Shown: positions 16,798 through 25,277, counted from the stretch's first letter. The stretch is 64,000 nucleotides of DNA from Lachnospiraceae bacterium A4 (GCA_000403215.2 KE159533.1:13515-77514), one strand, 5' to 3'. Notes: generated by a model from the letters alone, not told the origin. Program-made: numbers and translations.

Positions 16798-18939
16798 TTA
16801 TATTACGATAAACGCCTTGTTTACCATATCCGTCATCACACTGTCCAATTCCTCAATCAAAATTCTCCGAAAGTCCTCGCTTCCAAAGAAATCCTGGAAT
16901 GAATATTGCAGTTTTCTCATTGCCCCATCATATCCCAGCGTTCCATTGTAGATAGCGGTTAGTTTCTGCTTCAACTCAGGATTACCATAAGACATATCAT
17001 AAGCAACGCGTTCTACCACCAATGCAAACCTAGCTGGATTCATAAAATAGTTCACATAGAACTCATAGAGTCGTTGGAGAGCGATATTTCTGTCACCCAA
17101 TGCAGGATTCATTCCAGCCTCAATGTTATCGTTTTTCGTTAAGGACTCCACCGCTTTCAGCAGTTCGTCATCAGAAAGGTTGTCCGCCGTAAACGTCACT
17201 GCACAATTATCATGCAACGTTTTGAAAGACTCAATGTAAGCTGTAAGCATCCGTTTAATCAACCCTTTCATATTGATTGAAAAATTTCCATACACAGATG
17301 CCCTCGTTGTATGTCCCAACCCAACCATGAGATTATTCCAATAACAATAAACGCTGCGGCCATGCAGACGAGGTGTCTTATCTGTAATGACATAACCATT
17401 GACTGTGCTGACATCCTCACTGAGCGCATACTGCATTTCATCAATTATTGCGCTAATTTTCATAAAATCCACGGAAACTTGAACCGCTGGCATATCAGGC
17501 TCCAAAGCTGTAACAAATAGCGGATCCGTTACCCCTTTCGGAAGTGTACTCTTAAGCGTCTTCATAGAGAACTCCACAATCTTCTCAAAAAGTCCCTCTG
17601 GCTCAAAATTGCGTCTAAGTGATTCATCCGTAAGAGATTTTAAAATATAGCTGTCTTTGAGATACCTCATTGAAAGCCAGCCAACCTCTTCCTTTGGTAT
17701 CATATCAGAATATTTGTCCATCATAGCCTTTATATCCTTGATAACGGCATTGATGTTATTATCATAGGTCGTTTGGTCGATATACAGACCTCCCTCGTTC
17801 TTCTTATTGATAAGATTTTCCACAATACGGTCAGCCTTTGTGAACAGTAGATAAACTGTGATGTCCAAATTGCTCTTTTTCTTAAGTTCTTCTCTTTTCT
17901 CCCTCAATACCTTACAACACTCGGTCAGTGTATCGTCCCTTTCCTCTAAGCTCATAAGGAAAAGAATCGTATCCACCTTGCAATTCAATGCGATTTCAAG
18001 TGCATCACTTACATCCTTAGCCTCTACCCCTGTCTGCGTCATTCCCATTGTATCCCGAATGCAAAATCTAAATGGTACGCCTTTGTGCTTCTCCTGCGCT
18101 ATCTCTATCAGTTCTCCCCTTGGTCGACTTGCTACCGAAATATGGTCGATTAGCAGACTGTATGGTGCATTTGGGTCAAATAACACGGACAGTATCTTCT
18201 TACCTTCATCTCCACCGTCCAGGGAATACTGTATCATGTTTTCAGAAAAAAGCTCATCCCCTATAGAATCACACAGACGTCCTTCGATGACAAGTCCAAT
18301 ATTATCAAGCCATCTGATATAGCCCCTCTTTATCTCTTCCGACATCTCCTCAAACATTTCTTCAAAAATAAGTTCCCGGACTTCGACAAGTTTCACTTTC
18401 TTGCTCTTCAACTCATCACGCCGTTTTCTCACCTTTGTTCTGAAATCATTATCCACCATATAGTCTAAAATCGGCACAAGGGATTCTTTCAATTCTTCCA
18501 TAGACAACTCGTCCTTGATCTGACCAAGATGGTACATAGCCCCCTCTGGCTCAATTATCTGCTCAAACTTATCATCAAATGCGTCCATCGTTTCCTCGGT
18601 ATCACAATCGTTCTTGCCGAATAAATCCATCAGAATAGACAAAACTGTCATATGTACTTTCTTAGAGGCATAGTCTTTCTTTACAATTTTGATAGCAAAG
18701 CTGCCCTCATCTTCGATACGCTCGTCAAAAATGAACTCGCAGGGGATAATAGTAGTCTGGCTCTTTTCTCCTATTCCAATTTTCATAAATGGAATCAACC
18801 TGTGATTTAACAGGAGATAGATTAGTGTACTCTTTCCAGAGCCTGAAGGTGCCACCACAACTAACTGTGGTGCCGAGTTTCCACGCTTTAACGCAGAAAT
18901 TGCTGTGATTTTATTATTCTTAATTTGACAATACTTCAT
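16798..18939 (-). CDS. Large GTPase-like P-loop protein, possibly dynamin-related
   Basis: 713 residues. A P-loop (APSGSGKST) occurs at residues about 30-38, with SQTTIIP soon after as a candidate switch I, RDTMGMTQ near 310 as the DxxG-type switch II, and LLFTKADRI near 370 as the T/NKxD base-specificity motif. That order is a GTPase arrangement rather than an AAA+ one. The long helical C-terminal part (about 430-713) and overall size fit dynamin-like or other large membrane/effector GTPases, some of which act in phage defence. A 16-bp perfect palindrome (19064-19079) lies upstream. The gene stands alone between a remnant and an insertion sequence. Exact family unknown. Confidence 0.6.
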   Translation of the reverse strand: MKYCQIKNNKITAISALKRGNSAPQLVVVAPSGSGKSTLIYLLLNHRLIPFMKIGIGEKSQTTIIPCEFIFDERIEDEGSFAIKIVKKDYASKKVHMTVLSILMDLFGKNDCDTEETMDAFDDKFEQIIEPEGAMYHLGQIKDELSMEELKESLVPILDYMVDNDFRTKVRKRRDELKSKKVKLVEVRELIFEEMFEEMSEEIKRGYIRWLDNIGLVIEGRLCDSIGDELFSENMIQYSLDGGDEGKKILSVLFDPNAPYSLLIDHISVASRPRGELIEIAQEKHKGVPFRFCIRDTMGMTQTGVEAKDVSDALEIALNCKVDTILFLMSLEERDDTLTECCKVLREKREELKKKSNLDITVYLLFTKADRIVENLINKKNEGGLYIDQTTYDNNINAVIKDIKAMMDKYSDMIPKEEVGWLSMRYLKDSYILKSLTDESLRRNFEPEGLFEKIVEFSMKTLKSTLPKGVTDPLFVTALEPDMPAVQVSVDFMKISAIIDEMQYALSEDVSTVNGYVITDKTPRLHGRSVYCYWNNLMVGLGHTTRASVYGNFSINMKGLIKRMLTAYIESFKTLHDNCAVTFTADNLSDDELLKAVESLTKNDNIEAGMNPALGDRNIALQRLYEFYVNYFMNPARFALVVERVAYDMSYGNPELKQKLTAIYNGTLGYDGAMRKLQYSFQDFFGSEDFRRILIEELDSVMTDMVNKAFIVI

Positions 18940-19063
18940 AGTTTTTCCTCTCTTTACTTTGACTGACTTTAATTTATTGTTCTAATTCGTAGTCATCCAT
19001 CCATAAAAATACCCCCTTGTCTTGCTAGTTTTAGAAACTATCCGACAAGAGGATATAAAAAAA

Positions 19064-19079
19064 CTGTGCATATGCACAG
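19064..19079. promoter_or_regulatory. 16-bp perfect palindrome upstream of the GTPase-like gene
   Basis: CTGTGCATATGCACAG is self-complementary and lies about 125 bases before the start of the GTPase-like gene. The 310-base stretch 18940-19252 also holds CTTGTC/GACAAG and TAGTTTT/AAACTA inverted words but no gene. A dimeric repressor site is the likely reading. Confidence 0.4.
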
Positions 19080-19290
19080 CAAATTCCACTTCCGTTTGCT
19101 GATACATCATCCTGCGCTATTCGCATGAATCCATGTTCAACACTGATTATCAACTCATCGCCCCAATGGAGCGCATCTTGTCGGTCAGTTTCTGCATATT
19201 AAATTATCACACATTTTCGAATATGTCAATATTCTTTTTTTATTTCCTGCAAACTTCAATTAGGCTTTTGGTAAATCCACCAAAAGCTTG

Positions 19291-20673
19291 CTATACTTTA
19301 GCTAGAATCGGATCAAGAAGTTGTCTTACTTCTAGCGTGCATTCTGCATAGAGCTGTAGAAATTCTAGGAAGGGAAATATGCCAAAATACTGTCCTGAAT
19401 AGATGACCACCGATTTTGGTCTGGTTACCTTATAGTTTTTCATTACAACTGGCAGCGATTTTCCTATAAATGCTCTTCCTTCCTCCATGTTTTTGTAGAG
19501 CTGGAAATACAAATATCCTATCAGCGTCATTATGATATGATAGGTGATATAGTTATACTGGGTACTTTTAAAATCCGTTAATTTCCAGAAATCCTTCATC
19601 TGGCGGAAGTCCTCTTCGATTTCTGGGCGCAGTTCGTACGTGTTTATGATCTGGCGGGCTGTCCGCTCTGTGTCAGTTGTCATAAACACAAAATATTCTT
19701 CCGTCTTTTTATCATGGACTACACATGCATTTATAGGTACATCTTGTTCTGGTTTGTCACTCTGCCATAAAGAGCCAAGATCTTTTACCAGCTGGATTTC
19801 CTGATCTTTTCTCTTCTTATTGGGATGCTTCTGCCATTTCCCGGCTTTCTTAGCCAGATTTACAGCATCCTCATAAAGGATCATGTTTTCTTTTGCCGGG
19901 ATGTAGGTGTCTACCTTACGTTCTGTTTTTAAATAATTGAGTATCTCACGTGACAGAAATCCTCTGTCATTGATTATAATGTCATATGCTTTAAGACACG
20001 GCGTCGTTTTAAGCATTTCTCTAACAAGTTCGAGGTCGTGTGTTTTTAGCGTGCCAAATACGATTTCCTCTGCAATCCCAGAGTCATCCATGACTCCTCT
20101 TAGAACGCCAAGCTTATATCCACGAAAAACTTGTCCTTCTATTTTTACTACGGAAGAATTTTCATAATTTTCATTATGAAGATTTACAGGAATCTTTGTA
20201 CAATCCAGAATATGAATATTGGGTTTGATATCCAGTTTGGACATCAGGCAGTCATGGACATAATTGTTATAAAAGGAAACCCATTCTTCACTGGTGTATT
20301 TTGAAAGGAGCTTACGCATGACACTTTCAGAAAAAAGCCCTTCATTGAGATCCCGCTCATTATCCCATACATTCCATCCAAGTTCGGCCAAAAGCTCAGC
20401 ATCATTGACAGCAAAAGGAACATCTGTAAGACTGGTTTTAATTTTGAGTTTAGCAGTGACAGCCAGAGACAGCAAGATATCCAAAGGAATATGGCGGTTG
20501 TCTCTTCGTTTGTCAGGAAGTGCTTTAGAAAGCATGTCGAGCAGCCCATGTTTTTTCATAGTAAGAACGATATCATCAATCAGATTTGGAAAAGTCATGT
20601 CAGCGGCATCAATATTTCCAGAGCGAATCGCCTGATATACCTTTTCCTTGTCTTTGTTGCAAAGCTGAATCAT
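19291..20673 (-). CDS. IS4-family DDE transposase
   Basis: 460 residues starting MIQLCNKDKEKVYQAIRSG behind GAGGGGGAAC. The DDE residues lie in LDCTKIPV, INDRGFLS and the Glu of the YREK signature, YELRPEIEEDFRQMK (Tyr-x2-Arg-x3-Glu-x6-Lys), which is diagnostic for IS4-type enzymes. The frame is uninterrupted. The C-terminal codons fall inside the left inverted repeat, so the mRNA end can pair with the 5' leader region. Confidence 0.9.
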   Translation of the reverse strand: MIQLCNKDKEKVYQAIRSGNIDAADMTFPNLIDDIVLTMKKHGLLDMLSKALPDKRRDNRHIPLDILLSLAVTAKLKIKTSLTDVPFAVNDAELLAELGWNVWDNERDLNEGLFSESVMRKLLSKYTSEEWVSFYNNYVHDCLMSKLDIKPNIHILDCTKIPVNLHNENYENSSVVKIEGQVFRGYKLGVLRGVMDDSGIAEEIVFGTLKTHDLELVREMLKTTPCLKAYDIIINDRGFLSREILNYLKTERKVDTYIPAKENMILYEDAVNLAKKAGKWQKHPNKKRKDQEIQLVKDLGSLWQSDKPEQDVPINACVVHDKKTEEYFVFMTTDTERTARQIINTYELRPEIEEDFRQMKDFWKLTDFKSTQYNYITYHIIMTLIGYLYFQLYKNMEEGRAFIGKSLPVVMKNYKVTRPKSVVIYSGQYFGIFPFLEFLQLYAECTLEVRQLLDPILAKV

Positions 20674-20713
20674 AAATTAGTTCCCCCTCATTTGTGATTT
20701 TTTATTCAAATTT

Positions 20714-20835
20714 CCCTTCTTGGAATTTCTACAGCTCTATGCAGAATGCACGCTAGAAGTAAAACAACTTCTTGATCCGATCTTGGCTAAAGTATAGCAG
20801 GTTTTTGGTGATTTTACCATAAGCCTAATTGAAGT
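20714..20835. repeat. Right inverted end of the IS4-type element
   Basis: Complementary to 19253-19374 over about 122 bases. It is non-coding here, whereas the matching arm encodes the transposase C-terminus. It ends 15 bases before the -35 box of the next plus-strand promoter. Confidence 0.75.
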
Positions 20836-20850
20836 AAAAGATAATTGAGA

Positions 20851-20880
20851 TTGCACTATTGCAAATTCAGATGGTATAAT
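20851..20880 (+). promoter_or_regulatory. Sigma-A promoter for the small plus-strand gene
   Basis: TTGCAC and TATAAT are 18 bases apart, followed 20 bases later by AGGAAAGGGGTG and the ATG at 20916. It lies just outside the insertion sequence. Confidence 0.7.
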
Positions 20881-20915
20881 ACTGATAAATTCAGGAAAGG
20901 GGTGAAAAACTATTA

Positions 20916-21167
20916 ATGAAATTAATAAAAAATAGAATAAGGACGATATTTATATGGCTGACTCAATGGTATTCACTATTGGAAGAGGATGATGATTATA
21001 TGTTATTTCATCAGGACTGTTGGAAACCTTTTCCGCCGTCATTTTATAGAACCCATACAGAAGAGGAGATTGCTGCGGCAATAGATGCGGCAAACAAAGA
21101 ACTGGATGAGCTATCGAAAATGATAGAAGAAAAAAGAAAAGAGATTGATGGACAAAATCTGAATTAA
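20916..21167 (+). CDS. Small hypothetical protein with a PPSFYRTHTEEE motif
   Basis: 83 residues: a basic, amphipathic N-terminus (MKLIKNRIRTIFIWLTQWYS), an acidic patch, the compact motif CWKPFPPSFYRTHTEEE, and a charged helix to the end. A minus-strand copy at 23418-23777 carries the same motif but has an in-frame stop inside it. Promoter and ribosome binding site are both clear. The family is not recognised; the conserved Trp/Pro/Tyr motif and helical tail suggest a protein-protein role. Confidence 0.55.
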   Translation: MKLIKNRIRTIFIWLTQWYSLLEEDDDYMLFHQDCWKPFPPSFYRTHTEEEIAAAIDAANKELDELSKMIEEKRKEIDGQNLN

Positions 21168-21268
21168 GTCATAATGTTTTTTGGGATGTCCCTTTTTGGT
21201 GTATACTGAGTTTGTCACAAATAATAATCTGTAAGGAACTGTAGAAAAATTGGTAGAGGAGAGGAATT

Positions 21269-22060
21269 TTGAATACACAGAAATATATTACAGCACGAGA
21301 AGCAGAGGAATGTAAAAAAGTAGCAGCTGCATTTAACGAATTATACAATCAAACAGATATTTTAGTTATAAATTCAGGAGAACACGGATTTGTACTATTA
21401 AAATATGACAATTATATGACTGGATATTTTAGTATTACTACATATACGAACTGTGTTGATCTCTTTGATGCATTATGGAGTGAATGGGTAAAAGAACAAC
21501 TCATATCACTAGCCTTAAACACACCATTAATTGACTTGGATTATGAAGAGATATTTGCGTCATTACCAGAAAAAGAGAAAAAGAAAATTCTTGATAAAAA
21601 GGATTACTTCCGCCTAAAGCTACAACAAGTAAACATATATGAAGATTTCGTTACGGTAGATAATTCGTATGATTACATTACATTAGAGGAAAAAGAGCGT
21701 TGTAAAATTGTAGCGGATATTTTTTATGAAAGTCTGGCAAAAGACGATTTAATAATATGTGATGCCGGAAAATATGGTTATGCAATGCTTATATATTACA
21801 AACCTCCTATTGGATTTGACGGCATTATGATGTTTACAGACAGTCAGAAAATGTACAACATATTATTGCAGGAATGGTATACATCACGTATAGAAGAGCT
21901 GGCGAAAGCAATGAATATGCCTAATCTTGATGTGGATGTCTTTTATGAGCAGTTATCAGATAAGCAAAAAGCACCATTAATACAGCAAAGGCAGCAATTT
22001 ATAGCAAAAGCAAAGAAAACAGCGTACTTTATAAACACCACTTTACAACTTTATAAATGA
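21269..22060 (+). CDS. Hypothetical protein made of two tandem repeats
   Basis: 263 residues from a TTG start, five bases after GAGAGG. Residues about 5-100 and 135-240 are the same domain twice. YITAREAEECKKVAAAF pairs with YITLEEKERCKIVADIF, VINSGEHGFVLLKY with ICDAGKYGYAMLIY, and LFDALWSEWVKEQL with MYNILLQEWYTSRI. Each unit looks like a small alpha/beta fold. There is no signal peptide or membrane segment. Function unknown. It lies 100 bases after the small gene, on the same strand, and may share its transcript. Confidence 0.6.
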   Translation: MNTQKYITAREAEECKKVAAAFNELYNQTDILVINSGEHGFVLLKYDNYMTGYFSITTYTNCVDLFDALWSEWVKEQLISLALNTPLIDLDYEEIFASLPEKEKKKILDKKDYFRLKLQQVNIYEDFVTVDNSYDYITLEEKERCKIVADIFYESLAKDDLIICDAGKYGYAMLIYYKPPIGFDGIMMFTDSQKMYNILLQEWYTSRIEELAKAMNMPNLDVDVFYEQLSDKQKAPLIQQRQQFIAKAKKTAYFINTTLQLYK

Positions 22061-22144
22061 TACCCTCGTTGCCGAATCAACTGTTTTATGGCATTAATTA
22101 TCGTATTTGATTTTATGTGGTTTTCGATGTTAGATTATTTTCAT

Positions 22145-22232
22145 TGTATAATAAGTTTAACGTACAAGACCACTCGCTTTCGTATAGTTTTATTTGCAAA
22201 CTTATTATACATCAGAAAGTGTCTTGTGCGTT
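22145..22232. promoter_or_regulatory. Interleaved inverted repeats with pseudoknot topology
   Basis: Arm A is TGTATAATAAGTTT (22145-22158) and its perfect complement lies at 22198-22211. Arm B is AACGTACAAGAC (22159-22170) and its complement, with one mismatch, lies at 22221-22232, followed by a run of T. The order A-B-A'-B' cannot form two nested hairpins; in RNA it would be a pseudoknot or two competing structures. The B/B' stem with its T run reads as a terminator for the gene upstream. The region 22061-22254 has no gene. Confidence 0.5.
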
Positions 22233-22254
22233 ATTTTTTTCAAAAAGTTGTAAA

Positions 22255-22284
22255 TTGATGTTTAGAAGAAAGACTTGATAAAAT
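22255..22284 (+). promoter_or_regulatory. Promoter of the AcrVA2-like gene
   Basis: TTGATG and TAAAAT are 18 bases apart. Transcription would begin near 22291, 50 bases before the preferred ATG at 22341, which has GGGGAG seven bases upstream. Confidence 0.5.
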
Positions 22285-22369
22285 ATTAAAAGACAAAGAT
22301 GAAGCGCCTGGTGGTGGTGCGGAAAAAAGGGGAGATAAAAATGTACCAGCCATTACAATTATTGAATAA
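22259..22369 (+). pseudogene. Possible C-terminal remnant of another gene
   Basis: An open stretch without a start reads EERLDKILKDKDEAPGGG and ends AITIIE before a stop, overlapping the promoter and first codons of the AcrVA2-like gene in another frame. The helical then Gly-rich tail looks like a real protein end. It may be chance. Confidence 0.2.
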
Positions 22370-23375
22370 TTACACAGAAAAAAGCGATATATCCTGGCAG
22401 GAGTTAGATCTGGTAAGAATTCTTTATCGAAGGCAGCATAAACTTCCAGACTGGATATATCTTACAAATATTGAGGCTTTTTATGCCTTTAGGTGCAAGG
22501 GAATCACAACACAGGAAGAAGAGACTGATCAGAATTTCAAATCACAGATAATGTATATATCATATATGCTGAGCGTACTTGCATCATGGAGGATCAGCAA
22601 ACAGGTATACCATTTTGAACCTGAAATGGAAGAACTGCTCTACAGTCAGGCAAAGGATGAGCTGCTGCTTCCAGTGGACGTTTTAAAAAATATGCCGTAT
22701 TCATGTGTATATTTTGAATCTCCAAATCTTTATGAAAATCAGTTTCATGGATTTTTTGCCTGTTTTGATATTATTGAGGATATGGAACTATTAAAGTTTG
22801 TGATATTGCATAATAATGGAGAAACTGTCAATATCCATTCTATTGAACTCAAAGCAGGACAGACACTGAAAGAATGTATGGCAACACTATTAAAGATTCA
22901 ATACAACAGCCAGGATATAAGCAAAAAGCTTGATTATAGTCTCAGTGTTGTTGAAAAAATGCTGCAGTTAGTTTTATATGTGTGTGCAGAAAATGCAGAC
23001 ATACAGAATGCAGATCCGGGAAGGAAGACTGTCAAGCCGAAAACCATTCGAGATATAAAGGACAAGTACAGGGAAATCAGCCGCTGGGATGTAGGGAACA
23101 ACGTTATTAAAAGAATAAGAAAACATAAAAAGGCGTATAACACTACCTCTTCATCTGAAACTGATAAAGAAGAAAACAATAATCAGACAGCAAGTCCAAT
23201 AGAAAGGCACCACGTAACGCCGCATGTGCGCAGAGGACACTGGCAAAGTTACTGGGTGGGAAAGAAAGACGGCTCAGAGGAGCGGAGACTGGTATTGCGG
23301 TGGAAACACTTTATTTATGTGAATGCAGACGGACCCGATGAGCTTCCGGTAACAATAAACTGCATACAAGAATGA
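22341..23375 (+). CDS. AcrVA2-like protein (putative anti-CRISPR family member)
   Basis: 344 residues. Compared from memory with AcrVA2 of Moraxella, which lowers Cas12a levels by acting on its mRNA during translation, the same landmarks appear in the same order. These are a helical segment ending ASWR followed by an I/VYxxEPE-like stretch, PYSCVYFESPN (AcrVA2: DWCVYVDI), HGFFACFDIIE (KGFWAIYDIVE) and IELKAGQTL (FILSSGQSV). The hallmark C-terminal box PHVRRGHWQSYWVGKKDG is followed by LRWKHFIYVNA. A disordered Asn/Glu/Ser linker precedes that box. Homologues are carried by mobile elements in hosts that may lack Cas12a, so the target here is unknown. I preferred the Met at 22341 over 22299 because of its ribosome binding site. 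Confidence 0.75.
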   Translation: MYQPLQLLNNYTEKSDISWQELDLVRILYRRQHKLPDWIYLTNIEAFYAFRCKGITTQEEETDQNFKSQIMYISYMLSVLASWRISKQVYHFEPEMEELLYSQAKDELLLPVDVLKNMPYSCVYFESPNLYENQFHGFFACFDIIEDMELLKFVILHNNGETVNIHSIELKAGQTLKECMATLLKIQYNSQDISKKLDYSLSVVEKMLQLVLYVCAENADIQNADPGRKTVKPKTIRDIKDKYREISRWDVGNNVIKRIRKHKKAYNTTSSSETDKEENNNQTASPIERHHVTPHVRRGHWQSYWVGKKDGSEERRLVLRWKHFIYVNADGPDELPVTINCIQE

Positions 23376-23417
23376 TAGATAGTACTAATATCCTGCCTGT
23401 TGGCAGCAATATTCCTC

Positions 23418-23777
23418 TTATGAAGCAGCAAATCTGGTAAGGTATTTATAAAGAAGAGTTATTCGGATCTCCCGCCGCAACGCCAAAGGATGCCTTAAAC
23501 TCTGTACTTTCAGTTCAATCTTTTTTGTTAAATCTCCCAATTCTTTCTCTTTTATCTGTTGTATCTCCTCCTCTGTATGAGTCTAGTAAAAAGATGGCGG
23601 GAAAAGCTGCCAGCAGCTGCCGTACAGATACCACCAATTGTCCATTTCCATATATTTTATTTTCAATACCGCTCTGTGTAATATTTCTTTAATCCTGTTA
23701 AATACAGGATATCTATTTGACTTTATCCACATCTGTTTTGCCCCTTTCAGTTTCTCTGTACTGCAAATCTCTTTCAT
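23418..23777 (-). pseudogene. Broken copy of the PPSFY-motif small gene
   Basis: From the ATG at 23777 the frame reads MKEICSTEKLKGAKQMWIKS and reaches CWQLFPPSFY, then an amber stop at 23583. Directly after the stop it continues in frame THTEEEIQQIKEKEL and on to 23418. The intact relative at 20916-21167 has an Arg codon where this copy has the stop. It lies in opposite orientation to that gene. Either a pseudogene, or the shortened 64-residue product is still made. Confidence 0.55.
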
Positions 23778-24049
23778 GCTGTGTCTGTTCCAGACACGGC
23801 AGTTCTTTTTAAGGACAAAAACTGCCTTACAAATTGCTATATCAAAATATGAAATCAGTGTAAAAGAGATTTTAAAGAGAACGGTCTTTGTATATAATAA
23901 ATTTTGCTTTTTTTAATCTACATAAAATATACTTGCTTTTAGTTTATTTATAAAAGTATTAAGGCAGGTTAAAATAAAAATAAGCTAATAAATTACTGGT
24001 AAAATATGGATACTATCGGCAATGATATAACCGAAAAGGAATACAGAAC

Positions 24050-24781
24050 ATGATTAGAATAGGAATCTGTGAAGATTTAGAGGAAGAACTAAAGAGAGAA
24101 AAAATCATGGTGCAGGAGATCATGCAGGAGCTGGGCTGCAACGTGCAGATTGTCTGCTGTTTAAGCGGGGAGGAGCTTTTGTGTGAGATCGAAAGCAGAG
24201 GAGACTTTGATATTCTTTTACTGGATATCCAGATGAATGGCAGAAATGGTGTTGAGACTGCAAGGATTATCCGAGAGACAGACCACAGGGCAGTCATGAT
24301 ATTTATATCTATGTATGACCAGTACTGTAAAGATATCATCAGTGTACAGCCCTTTGCATTTGTAGATAAGCCGGTTGCCAGGGAGGAATTAAAAAGCACC
24401 CTGGCAAAAGTCATGGAAATATGGGACCGCAGAGAGGAGATATTTGAGTTTACTTTCCGAAAAAAGAAATACTGTTTTCTGCTGCGGGAAATCTGCTACT
24501 TTGAGAGTGACAAAAGAGAGGTGTCTGTGCATGGCAGAGACCGGGTTGTTTCCTATTATGCCAAACTTGACGTTGTGGAAAAGAGTCTGGAAAATTCATC
24601 CGTCATGTTTTTGAGGATCAATAAATCCTTTCTGGCAAACATACTGTATATCAGCGAATACCATTACGATCATGTGGTATTGTATAATGGCAGTGAGATT
24701 ACTATCGGGAGCAAATACCGGGAAGCGGTAAGGAATATGTGCATTGAGAACAGCTCTGAAACATACAAAGCGGGAGTTTAA
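24050..24781 (+). CDS. LytTR-family response regulator (AgrA-like)
   Basis: 243 residues. The receiver domain has the acidic pair in ICEDLEEE, the phosphoacceptor Asp in ILLLDIQMNG (about residue 59) and the conserved Lys in FVDKPV (about 107). The LytTR DNA-binding domain follows (YFESDKREVSVHG ... FLRINKSFLANILYI). Such regulators answer peptide-sensing or membrane-sensing kinases of the AgrC type, and one is encoded nearby at 25278-26576 on the other strand. No AgrB or AgrD-type peptide gene is visible. AAAGGAA precedes the ATG. Confidence 0.9.
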   Translation: MIRIGICEDLEEELKREKIMVQEIMQELGCNVQIVCCLSGEELLCEIESRGDFDILLLDIQMNGRNGVETARIIRETDHRAVMIFISMYDQYCKDIISVQPFAFVDKPVAREELKSTLAKVMEIWDRREEIFEFTFRKKKYCFLLREICYFESDKREVSVHGRDRVVSYYAKLDVVEKSLENSSVMFLRINKSFLANILYISEYHYDHVVLYNGSEITIGSKYREAVRNMCIENSSETYKAGV

Positions 24782-24812
24782 GATAGGACCTAAAAATATT
24801 TTTTTACATTAT

Positions 24813-24845
24813 TATACTGTATGCAGTTTTATTGCATACAGTATA
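24813..24845. promoter_or_regulatory. 13-bp perfect inverted repeat between regulator genes
   Basis: TATACTGTATGCA and TGCATACAGTATA are separated by 7 bases (GTTTTAT). The element lies between the LytTR gene and the XRE regulator gene, 60 bases before the XRE start. It could be an operator for the XRE protein. It is not followed by a T run, so a terminator is less likely. Confidence 0.55.
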
Positions 24846-24905
24846 TTCATAAATACAAAAGAACAGGTTATAATGTGTAAAAAATATAAAAGGAAGCATG
24901 AAGAA

Positions 24906-25268
24906 ATGGAGATTGATTACAAGGCGCTAGGAATGAGAATACGTCAAAAGAGGATGGAAAAACATCTGACACAGGATGCACTTGCTGCTATTGTTGGCGT
25001 GACCAACCCTCATTTCAGCAATATAGAAACAGGAAAAACAAAAGTCAGCCTTCCAACGCTTATTGCGATTTCAAATGCACTTTCTGTTTCCACAGACAGA
25101 CTCCTGTGCGACAATGTCATGCCGTCACAGATCATCTTTGAGGAAGAGGCAAAAGAGCTGTTTGCGGACTGTGATGAATACGAAGTGAGAATACTGGTTG
25201 ACATGCTCCGGTCTATAAAGGACATACTGCGCAGAAATAAAGAATTACAGAACCGTTTTATGGACTAA
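24906..25268 (+). CDS. XRE-family helix-turn-helix regulator
   Basis: 120 residues from the Met at 24906, with AAAGGAAG ten bases before; an upstream Met at 24873 has a weaker site. The HTH_3 domain covers residues about 8-65 (RIRQKRMEKHLTQDALAAI ... SNIETGKTKVSLPTLIAI). The tail (EVRILVDMLRSIKDILRR) is helical, as in regulators of mobile-element genes. It is transcribed with the LytTR gene or from its own promoter at the inverted repeat, and converges on the kinase gene with only 9 bases between them. Confidence 0.9.
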   Translation: MEIDYKALGMRIRQKRMEKHLTQDALAAIVGVTNPHFSNIETGKTKVSLPTLIAISNALSVSTDRLLCDNVMPSQIIFEEEAKELFADCDEYEVRILVDMLRSIKDILRRNKELQNRFMD

Positions 25269-25277
25269 AACAGGAAA

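Larger units (their letters stand above)
19253..20835 (-). mobile_element. IS4-type insertion sequence with long inverted ends
   Basis: One transposase gene is bounded by inverted repeats of about 122 bp (19253-19374 and 20714-20835), with only a dozen or so differences between arms. The total length is 1583 bp. The left arm includes the last 28 codons of the transposase gene. No target duplication was recognised at the flanks. Ends this long are unusual for IS4-type elements, whose terminal repeats are normally short. Confidence 0.75.

Noticed and set aside
22299-22340. Upstream ATG for the AcrVA2-like gene
   Set aside because: It has no ribosome binding site and lies only about eight bases after the predicted transcription start; the Met at 22341 has GGGGAG at good spacing.
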